64,000 nt of DNA, taken from Mesodorylaimus sp. YZB2_4 (lineage: Eukaryota > Nematoda > Enoplea > Dorylaimida > Dorylaimidae). The translations under genes were made by a program, and so were the position numbers. Shown here piece by piece: positions 55,447 through 64,000 of the stretch. The number at the start of each line of letters is the position of its first letter. Positions within the stretch are counted from its first letter, which is position 1. Location of the stretch: assembly GCA_030248295.1 (NCBI GenBank), contig JASANH010000523.1:248001-312000 (forward strand). Reading direction: 5' to 3'. Under the pieces are notes generated by a model. It was given only the letters and a program-made list of their open reading frames with translations, had not been told where the DNA came from and made no database searches.

Positions 55447-56027
55447 GGCAGTTCTCTTTACAGTCGAGTCTATTATTTATCTCGCCATTATTGTCGTGTA
55501 GAAGAGTTGGTAATGCTCGTTGTGATACTGTGTCAAGTATGCATATTTTCAGATTTGCCATTGTAGTATGGGTTCGATTTTCGGTTAATCGATAGCTTTA
55601 AACATGGCGCTGGTGTTTCGTGCTAGGCTTTACTTTGTTGCTAATACGCGTTTGTGACATTGATCTATTTGTTGTCTGTGGTCGGCAGAATTCGATGTTT
55701 ATGATTTCTTGCCATATTGCTGTTAGAAGGTGGTTGTAGGATATATTTTTCGGCTGTTTTTGAGACAAATTCCTAAACTTGCCACGAAGTACAAGGATAA
55801 CAAGTCTCGATAGCTTATCATGTCTATGAGCTTCCTGAAAATAAGTAAATCTGTTTGTTTAGTTCTTGCGAGGAAGATAAAAGTGGCAGGGGGCGATTGG
55901 ACCCGCGAGCTAAGGACAGTACAAGGAGAGGCTTTGTAAGGTGGTTTCATTAGGGAAAGCAGGGCAGACGGTGTCATCGTGAGCACTAACGGGCTGCATG
56001 GACACCTGGCACGGCGAAGAGGCCTCA

Positions 56028-57361
56028 TCACAACTTTCCCTTGATGACGTTGTCCCGTACTTTGCGGATGTACTGGTGAGCGAAGTCGTAGTGCGGTTGG
56101 AGACGGTTCCTGACACGGCTCACGTAAGCGGCCAGGACTGGACGATCAGCGAGCACATCAAGACTGAAAGAGGGAAGAGAGTGATGTGAGGGGTGAGGGG
56201 ATAGAATGGGCCCCCATGGCACTTAGCAGCCATCCCTCCTTACTTGGCGCCCATCGGCTGTTCCAGTTCAGCCACGGCCAGCAAGTCGGCGATGGTGATG
56301 TCCTGGAATCCGTTGATGAACTGCGAGTTGTTGGCCAAGAATATTTGTTCAATTTGATTCAAACATCTGTCCAAGTCGTCCTTGTGACGTTGCAGGCGCT
56401 TTCCGTCGACTGGTTTTCCACTCAGGACCTGAAAAGAGGGATTTACAATTGGATTGCACGGTTGCCCTGACCCACAAGCAGTTGATTCCCATCAGTTGCT
56501 GTCGATAACAGTCCAGCTGCTAAAATTTTGCAAAATCGATTGCCTGATTATCTGACGATCAGACAACCTATTGCACTTATGCAAAACCTGCAAATTCCCA
56601 CCAACACTGCGCTATAGGGTTCGTTTGGCAGTTCATCCTTGCATGGAACCGACAGCTGGGAGCATCACCCGTCAGCGTGATGTTTCAGCCAAGAACTGGG
56701 CCGGAAGACTCGGTTGGCTGCCCTGATTTGGGTCTGGTGTAAAAACTGACCCCAGTAACTCGGACCCAGTCGGATTACAGTACAGGGCCAAAACGGAAGA
56801 TGGGAAACAAACCTCGCAGTCAGAGGATGGAGCCAGCTCACCCTTGTCAGAAAGTATTGCGATCCATGTGCTCGCAAATTCAAATGCTGCCAATTCATGT
56901 ACTCGTCGACCTTGGCTTGTTTTTCGATGTCACTCGGGTACCAATGTTCGGGCACCTTGTATTTGAGTGCCAGATACTTCAAAATGGCCACACTGAAATG
57001 CACGATGCAGTGTTCATATCAGACCTAAAAGGGACGAATGAAGGTTACCTCTCAGTCAGCAGAAAACCATCGTCTTCGATAACGGGTATTTTCTTGAATG
57101 GTAACACCTTCTCGTATTCTGGTAAGAAATGTTCACCTGAAACAAGGAGGCTTGGAAAGAATCACGTCAAAAATGGGGCTTTGAACTATTGCTCTCGAAC
57201 AGCCTGTCTGCTGACCTGCATCTGATTGAACAAAAAGTTGCACTCGCACCTTTCCGCAATGCAATCGGACATTCCACGAAATTGATATTATTCACTTTCA
57301 AGAACATGTAAATGGCTCTTGCAGGCTGCGACATCAAATCAAAATACAATTTCAAAGTCAT
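56028..57361 (-). CDS. GSTT1: Theta-class glutathione S-transferase
   Basis: Exons 57250-57361, 57049-57136, 56842-56992, 56244-56428 and 56028-56163 splice in frame. Theta GSTs conjugate glutathione to small electrophiles in the cytosol, using an N-terminal serine. The start TLKLYFDLMSQPARAIYMFL has the theta SQP-R motif with the catalytic serine. The thioredoxin-fold part continues with FKKIPVIEDDGFLLTESVAI and the C-terminal domain with YKVPEHWYPSD and DEYMNWQHLNLR. ITIADLLAVAELEQPMGA is the capping helix. Between NLRAHGSQYFLTR and VLSGKPVDGKRL the usual W/F-rich dozen residues are missing. Either a micro-exon in the 413-base intron was missed or the helix is shortened. It converges with the SH2B gene. 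Confidence 0.92.
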
Positions 57362-58020
57362 TTTCTTCGTTCAATGATCGAGCAGACCGCTTTTCTGAAA
57401 AAGAACAAAGAATCAGAGGTTTGAATGCAAATATGAGCTAACGAAATCCAACATCATTCAAACTGAGCAAAACAACTCCACGTGTTCGTCAGTGCATACT
57501 CAGCACTTTGGTGCAAGGACGGGCACGCACTGCTGACGCGGGTCTCGCTCGTCTGACGACAGCATCGCAGTGCTGCTATCAAGCAAGCCCCCATCGCGCA
57601 CTTCGTTTTCTTGTTTCAACAACAAAAAACCCGAATTGTAGTTTTGTCAGAACTAGTTTCAGTCAAGCAAGCAAGCAAGCCCGTTTGATTTCTGAATTAG
57701 TTCTTGGTCTTGGATTGCGTGGAAGAAAAATATTCAGGCACTATTCTATACTTCACCGCGAGGGGGGCATATTGACACGAAGTGCAACCAGTTTGGGCGA
57801 CTGGGCCAGCCAGAACGCGCGCCTTTATTGATCCAACTGGTTCGCCTATAGCAAACGGGCCAGCCGCTGAGCAGGCGGGATTGTGTCTGAACGAGTACGG
57901 ACAGCCGCGTGGCCAATCCACAGCCTGCATTCGTGCATACAAGCGTGTTTATCGAACATACGAAACGATTGAAGCTATTTTCGAAGGGGATCTCTTTAAA
58001 AACCAAAGTTTGGTTCAACA
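57362..58020. promoter_or_regulatory. Divergent intergenic region, GSTT and Myb/SANT-like gene
   Basis: This 659-bp region lies between divergent starts. It has an AAGC repeat (GCAAGCAAGCAAGCCC, about 57665-57680). No coding exon is supported, and no core promoter element could be placed. Confidence 0.35.
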
Positions 58021-59148
58021 ATGGATCAAAATACGCGAAATACGACTCAAACTGCTTCGCGCATGTTAGTATTTTCTAGTTTATCTTCACTCTCGATCGA
58101 TAACAAAATGTGGTCTGACGATGAGACCATTGTGCTGCTGGACATCTGGGGCTCGGACAATATTCAAGATAAACTATCGACCATTAAGAGGAATCGATTG
58201 GTGTGGGAAGAAGTGGCACGATTGATGAAAGAACGAGGATATAATCGATCGGCTAAACAATGTTGCGGAAAAATTCATAATTTGAAAGTTGAATTCAGGA
58301 AAGTGAAAACTATGAAAAAAGAAAATAATTTCAAATTTTACGATCTCATGGATCCCCTTATGATCAATGACGCCACATTGGTAGCGAGTGTGGAACGGAA
58401 CGACGATTATCGATCACCGCACGTGACTGGATTGGTGACCATGCTACCAGTGGAAACCGGAAACGACATCTCGGACGAATTCAGCAACAGTGGAATCGCC
58501 AGCGATGAGCACGAGCACGACTACGGTGGGGCCGTGGCACTGGCTACTACGATCACATCGAATCAGGACGTGACCTATCGCGAAGTCACTTTCCAACCAG
58601 CCCCCTTCGATGACGGGGAAAATGCCCGATTGAGAATCATCAAATTGGAACCCGAAACCAGCGATCATATCGATGCCCCCGTCGAACAGCCGACAGCCGA
58701 TGAAGCCTTGGCGCCACCGTCCGCTCCAACTCCAACACCCGCCAGTCGTCCGAGAAAACGTCGTCGTCATTGCTCAGGTTCGGGAATGGTCAGCGTGGAA
58801 GTGGTGTTCGAGAAATTGAGGAAGATGCAAGAGGAATCGGATAAGCGATTCTACGAATGGGAAGAACGACGATTACGCTTAGAACAAGAATTCGAAGAAA
58901 GAAGACAACGATTGGAAACGGAAAAGGAAGCGCGACGAGAAAGGTTCATATTGCAAGTGATTTCGGCCCTGACGACTCGCAACGATAAGCCGACGGCACC
59001 GATCAATGAAATGAATCGATCGCGCCCAGTAAATGGAATTCCAGTTTCCAGAATTCATACCATCGTTTCGAACAGCAACGCTCCAATCGGAATTCGTGTG
59101 AATCGTACCCTGGCTCCTCGTGGACAACCTTCCAACGGACATTTGTAA
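58021..59148 (+). CDS. Myb/SANT-like (trihelix) DNA-binding protein
   Basis: A single exon encodes 375 residues if the first ATG is used (346 from the ATG at 58108, nearer the domain). The DNA-binding domain starts MWSDDETIVLLDIWGSDNIQ and ends with the third helix NRSAKQCCGKIHNLKVEFRK. This is the Myb_DNA-bind_4/MSANTD pattern also found in proteins derived from Harbinger-type transposons. A middle region is acidic and proline-rich with a basic KRRRHCSGSG patch. The C-terminal part is a strong charged coiled coil (EWEERRLRLEQEFEERRQRL, about residues 275-320), typical of MSANTD proteins. The role is presumably a transcription factor or chromatin protein; targets cannot be named. Confidence 0.82.
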   Translation: MDQNTRNTTQTASRMLVFSSLSSLSIDNKMWSDDETIVLLDIWGSDNIQDKLSTIKRNRLVWEEVARLMKERGYNRSAKQCCGKIHNLKVEFRKVKTMKKENNFKFYDLMDPLMINDATLVASVERNDDYRSPHVTGLVTMLPVETGNDISDEFSNSGIASDEHEHDYGGAVALATTITSNQDVTYREVTFQPAPFDDGENARLRIIKLEPETSDHIDAPVEQPTADEALAPPSAPTPTPASRPRKRRRHCSGSGMVSVEVVFEKLRKMQEESDKRFYEWEERRLRLEQEFEERRQRLETEKEARRERFILQVISALTTRNDKPTAPINEMNRSRPVNGIPVSRIHTIVSNSNAPIGIRVNRTLAPRGQPSNGHL

Positions 59149-60520
59149 AAGTTTACATGTTCCTGCAATTTTGTCATTTTTTTCTGATTATAATGATTAC
59201 TGCATTTTTGCGCGAGACTTTGGTGCTTGCAGATATGATTGCCAGTTTACGTGATGTGTATGTGTACCTGAAGCATGATTCAGATAGGCCGTTGTGCACG
59301 ATGTTTCAGGGGGATTGGCATCAGCGTGAGGGACGGATTGACTGGCGAGTGATCTGTCTAGTCTGGTGTCAGAGGCCTGATGCATTGGGGATTGGGCATG
59401 GTGTGCGTGGCTGTCAATTTGCGCCAATTCGAGTCCGTCTGCTGCAACTAATCACCTAAGCGCACATCGGCAGAAACCTATTCATGCGATGGGCCGGGAA
59501 GAAAGAGGAGGCGATTAACATCGTTCGATTGCTAGGTCAATAGAAGCCTTATTCCTTCCTTCTTTTATCGACTGCAAGGCCGTAGCGTAGAAACGCGAAA
59601 AACAGCCCCATCAGACAGCATCGTTTCCGTCCCGCCCGAGCGCCGAGTAAATCGATATTGCGGGGACTCGAAGCCCGTACGATTGCGGCCAGTATTCCTA
59701 TTACGGATGCGTAATCAGACGGACGAGGGGTCTCGCGCCACTGGCCCCATTTCGATTCGATAAAATACCGAGATGGAGGCGAGCAGCGGCCGGTCGATAC
59801 TCGTATTTCTTCAAGGTCCGTGCGTGAAATGGGACGGTTCGTCCCCAGTCGTCGAGTTTAGAGGCCGTTCATCGGTCGACTTTTGCGAGGAGGCATTTTC
59901 CAATGATGGCCTTCCAGTCGGCTCGCCTACTGACTACCCGCCCGCACGATCAATAGTCACACATAGGTTGTCGCATGCGGGCCGGCCTCCTGTCCGCTAT
60001 TGATCGTCCTCTCCTGTCCCTTCTAATAATGATGATCGCCGTGCCGAGCAAATCGTAAAATCGGTCACGTGTCGAGCCGGGGTTTGCTCTCGATGTCATT
60101 GATCAGCACTAGGCGAGCAGCGGTTGTTCGACGAGGCCGTATGTTTGGTGTATACTGGCCTGGCCTAGCGCGCGATTCGCAATACGCCCAGTCGTTCATC
60201 TGCCTGTTCCCGTTCGGCTGCTCGCTCGACTCGTATAGATGGCTCGCCGTCGACTTAAAATGTTCGGTTTGCGAATAGCGATGACTGCGCCCTGAGCCGT
60301 CTCCTTCCAACAGCTATCGACTAGCTAAAGCTGACTTGATGCCACTCATCGTCGTTCATATCAGCAAACGTGCTAGGCCCGCGCGATAATATTACTTTCC
60401 CCCTATACCAGCCTCCACTCGCTCGTGCGCCCCTTTCCTATTTGGATTCGCCAGACTAGCTAGCAACGGGCGTGATCACTATTACGTGCGTTCTAGGGGC
60501 GGTCGGAGCGACGATCGATT
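59149..60520. other. Intergenic region upstream of the CUX1 gene
   Basis: No exon or RNA gene seen. The right half presumably holds the CUX1 promoter and 5' UTR. Composition is moderate GC with several GATCG-rich words. Open frames here lack motifs. Confidence 0.4.
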
Positions 60521-63500
60521 ATGGCATCGACCAACTCATTTCAGTCCATACTGCAACAATGGAAAGCACTCGATCTAACCACATTACAAGTAACATTTAT
60601 TCATCGATTTCTTATAATTTCTATTTTTTATATTTTATCACGATTTTTTCTTTTTTTAACTAATTCTAACACATTTTAGAAAGAGTTGGATGTATCGGCG
60701 GCCGAATTGGCCAATCGCCAAGATGAAAGTGAAAATTCGCGGAAAAAATTAGTCGATCAGAGTCGAGATTTTAAGAAAAACACACCCGAGGTATTGTTTT
60801 ACAAAGATTTTCATTTTAGTGAGTCATAATTTTGTGATCGGTCATGTTTCCGCTAATAGGATGTCCGTAAACAAGTTACGCCATTACTAAAAAGTTTTCA
60901 AGCGGAAATCGATAGTTTGAGCAAACGAAGCAAAGCGGCGGAAGCTTCGTTTTTGACTTTATATAAGAAGATTATCGAAGCACCAGGTAACGGAATCGAT
61001 TTTTAAAAAATAAAAATTCGAATCTATAATGTGAAAACCTATTTAGATCCAGTGCCAGCCATGGATCAAACTGCGCAGTTCCAAAAGAAGGCGCAAAAAT
61101 GCGCAGAATTGGAATTGGAGAACAAAAATTTGCGCATGACCTTGGATCAGTACAATACTGAATTCGCAGAAGTTCGAAATCAAGGTATGGATTTATTTTT
61201 ATTTTTTAAAATCGATATTGTTCGTGTTGTCGAGAGTATTGATTGGGTGGGGGGGGGGGGGTAATCAATATATTGCTGGCCCGACTGGGGGGATGGGCGG
61301 CGGGTCATCCGTCCTGCAGTGATTGATTTTGGTAAAGTGCCTTTGTTCTGTCTCGCTGTAGAAGTCACGATTCGGCAGTTGAAGGAGCGCATTCGCGTAC
61401 TGGAGGAGCAAACGGATTCGATAGTTGAGGTAGGCGTATCCTTTGTGAATATTGATACTCGAAGGGCGTTTGGTTATTATTGCGTATCCCGTTATATAGG
61501 CTCGCGTTGCCGAACAGGAAACGGCTTCGAAAGGTTTTTACGAAGAACGTGAACGTCAATTGCAAGAGGAGACCGAGTCGTTATCGCAAAAGTTGAAGGA
61601 GGCCGAAGAACGGGCCAGCGCGCTACAAACTTCGTTGAACGCTGCGCAGAGCGAATTGTTTGTATTGAGATCGCGAGGCGACGAACTCGGCTCGGCCAAG
61701 TCTAGCGAGTTAGAATTGATTTTGTCGGATGCCGAACGAGCGAATCAGCGCGCGGTACGTGCCTTTTTCACATTTTTATTCTCGCCCCTATATATCCAGT
61801 TTTATACGCGCTAGGCAGAAAATTACATGTCGCTATTGGTTGAATTATTCATCGATTTTTACTTTTCGGCTTTTGTTATAGGACACGGCAGAGAAGGAAT
61901 GCGAACTATTGAAAGAGAAAATACGAAATTTGGAAGAACGTGGGCGTCGTAGTCGTTCGATAACTGCTTTCGATACGAGCGGCGGGGATGAGGCCGAGGC
62001 GGGCGATGAGGAGCACGACAGAAAGTCGAACATACGTTCGTACGAATTGGAGCTGGCCTCGAAAGATAAGCAGGTAGGAGGCACGACGTGACTCGACTCC
62101 TAATTTCGCTACCCGCCTTCTCGTGCTTTCAGATCGGGCAGCTCCTCGAGGAATTAAAACAGGTTAACGGGAAATTGATCGAGGTCGAGAAGCGGCATCA
62201 GTCGGAGGTGAGTGAGAATCGATTACGCGATGCCGGTGCCTGTGGGTGATTGCCTTCCCCTTGGCCCGTAGTCGAGAGTCGTGCATCCTGCACCAGTTCC
62301 TGCCCTCTTCCCGGGCCCTGCTATGAAACGTGCGTAAGAGCAAAAGGGATAGCGAAGCTGGAGCCTGCTTTGGCTTCATTTTCCGCCACGATATCCAACT
62401 GACGCGTTTCGTTTTATTTTTCGCAGCGGATCGAATTAACGCAAGAGCTCGAAACTGCGCGGCAACATTTCCAAGCCGTCGAGGAGACTTTGAAAACGCA
62501 ATCGGACTACGATGAAATTAAACGCGAGCTCAAGTAATAAAATCGAAACCCAATATGTATCTCCAGATTCTTCCAATATCAAGTGTGCATTATGTTTTCT
62601 AGCATATTGAAAACGATCGAACTCGGCGGGCACGAAGATGACGAAGACTCGCCCAGTTTCGATTCCATCAAAATGTCGACGGCTGAAAGCGGTAACAAAA
62701 CGGGCCCGCAAAAGAGTCTGGAGATGTTATTGTTGGAGAAGAACAAAGCTTTGCAAGACGAGAACGCGTCGCTGAGGAACGCCAATCGTGGACTCACTGG
62801 TAAGCGTGGAGGGTGTGTTGTGTGAGAGCGATTGTTGAGGGCGAGTGAGTTGGAGTGAGTGCCTGCGCGATCTCGACCAAGTGTTTTGTGTGATGTGGGT
62901 GGGATTATTACGATGCATGGGCGTGAAGTGGCACGTATGAAAGGGAAGCTTGACGAGTGGCCAGTGCGTCATGTCTAGTGTGGTTGTACTGCTCGGAAAG
63001 GTGTGAAAACTGATCGCGGTGGGCATGGTTTTTGAAGTAGTTTGAGCTCATTCCGTTTTTTAGTACCTTTCCAAGATTACAAAGTATAAACCGGTTTTTG
63101 CACCTTTCGTTGTAGTTCAACCGGCGTCGTCGTCACAATTGGCATCGTTTTCCCGCGATCTGTCGGACGAACAATTTAGCGCGTTGATTTCGGGCGTAAA
63201 TGAGCAAGCCGATCAGAATAACCGGGATCAGTCTTCGTCCGTTATGGACACCTTCGACGCAATCGGCGAGCTACGAAAGAAGAAGGAGCAGTCGAAGGGT
63301 GCGGCTGGTGCTCCCTTGCAGAACGTGGTCAAGCGCATGGCGTGCCTGATTGGTGCTGAACTGGTGGAGAGGTATCAAGCCGAAGATCACACGACTCAAA
63401 TTCCCACGAGCATCGCTCCACCAGTGGAGAAACCGAGCAAACCACCTGGCGAGGGCAATCGCAGGAAATCGTCTATTCCGAGCCAAGTACTCCCAGTTGC

Positions 63501-64000
63501 GTCTTCTCCTCCGTCACCTCCTAATTCGGCCATGACGGCCATGGCTATGGATTTATTGGCATCATTGCGCACGCCCACTCCTGCCGGCTTCGAGGAAGCG
63601 TTGGCGAGTGGAGTGCCGAGGGAAATTGTCGAGTATGTGGCTTTGCATCATCTGCAACAGTCGGTGGCAAAGAAGGTTCGAGACTCGGCGGCCGCTGGAG
63701 AAATTTTGGACACTGCTAATGTGGCGCAACGATGCCGAGTGGCTTTGAGCACGCACAACATCGGTCAGAGATTGTTGGCCAAGTGCATCCTGAATCAGTC
63801 GCAGGGTTCCGTCAGTGAATTATTGAGCAAACCGAAGCCGTGGGAGAAACTGACTGAAAAAGGAAAGGAATCATTTCGAAGGATTCAAGCGTGGCTGAGC
63901 GATGAATCATCGATCGAATTGTTGCGTATGATTTCACCAAAACGAGCCTACGGAGGATGTAAGTATTGCTGACTGGCGGGGTGATGGGGATGGGAAGCTA
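60521..64000 (+). CDS. CUX1: CUX1 (cut homeobox) / CASP gene, 5' part
   Basis: Eleven exons are visible: 60521-60589, 60680-60790, 60860-60986, 61047-61184, 61362-61429, 61500-61754, 61882-62073, 62133-62207, 62427-62533, 62603-62799 and 63116-63958. The gene then leaves the window. CUX1 encodes a nuclear CUT-homeobox transcription factor; in vertebrates an alternative product, CASP, is a Golgi coiled-coil protein sharing the same 5' exons. The N-terminal coiled coil has the shared signature [39 protein letters not shown] and [33 protein letters not shown] ends just before the exon junction where vertebrate isoforms part. Exon 11 carries the first CUT domain ([39 protein letters not shown]). 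A donor at 63959 follows. Further CUT domains, the homeodomain or a CASP-type membrane end would lie to the right. Confidence 0.95.
61249..61261 (+). repeat. Poly-G tract in CUX1 intron
   Basis: A run of 13 G, one of four such tracts in the window (also 14617-14629, 39252-39270 with one A, and 46495-46507), all on the sense strand of an intron. Confidence 0.8.

Overview
The window is a gene-dense stretch of an animal nuclear genome. Nearly every gene is a recognisable metazoan orthologue split by short spliceosomal introns. Donors are GTAAGT/GTGAGT-like, and acceptors are very often TTTTAG rather than TTTCAG. The gene content (fukutin-like, SH2B adaptor, XPR1, CUX/CASP, theta-class GST, peptide-type GPCR), short introns and short intergenic gaps suggest a compact invertebrate genome, perhaps an ecdysozoan such as a tardigrade or an early-branching nematode. 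The phylum cannot be fixed from the sequence alone.

Layout. 0-5.2 kb holds a tandem pair of minus-strand fukutin-like (LicD-type) genes; the first runs off the left edge, and a tRNA-derived SINE with clear target-site duplications lies between them. 6.2-11.3 kb holds a minus-strand SWSAP1-like gene (tentative) and the ribosome-biogenesis gene RRP12. 11.7-27.3 kb is a head-to-tail plus-strand run: DMAC2-like (with an arrestin-domain gene nested antisense in its intron 2), ZNF622/REI1, IGBP1/TAP42, PHAX and the 23-exon splicing factor PRPF40. Gaps in this run are only about 180-310 bp. 27.5-29.6 kb is a minus-strand rhodopsin-like GPCR without a normal DRY motif. 29.6-34.7 kb is largely empty. 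34.7-37.0 kb is a DDHD-domain phospholipase (minus), divergent from MRPS23. 38.3-40.5 kb is a GC-rich XPR1-type phosphate exporter. 41.7-50.2 kb is a second head-to-tail run: EFTUD2 (Snu114), POLR2J (RPB11) and SLC7A6OS (Iwr1), with gaps of about 170-180 bp. 51.2-55.4 kb is an SH2B adaptor gene, 56.0-57.4 kb a theta GST (minus), 58.0-59.1 kb a Myb/SANT-like protein, and 60.5 kb to the right edge a CUX1/CASP gene cut off after its first CUT domain.

How the genes relate. The two tandem runs are rich in RNA-synthesis and RNA-processing functions: U1-associated PRPF40, U5 EFTUD2, snRNA exporter PHAX, Pol II subunit RPB11 and Pol II importer Iwr1. Several downstream start codons in the runs sit 4-20 bases after an acceptor-like sequence (...TTTTAG or ...TTTCAG) with no visible upstream exon. 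That is what trans-spliced polycistronic units look like, and it is the most notable architectural signal here. Others are a young SINE family, a complex interleaved inverted-repeat element in a PRPF40 intron, and a duplicated block shared by two neighbouring EFTUD2 introns.
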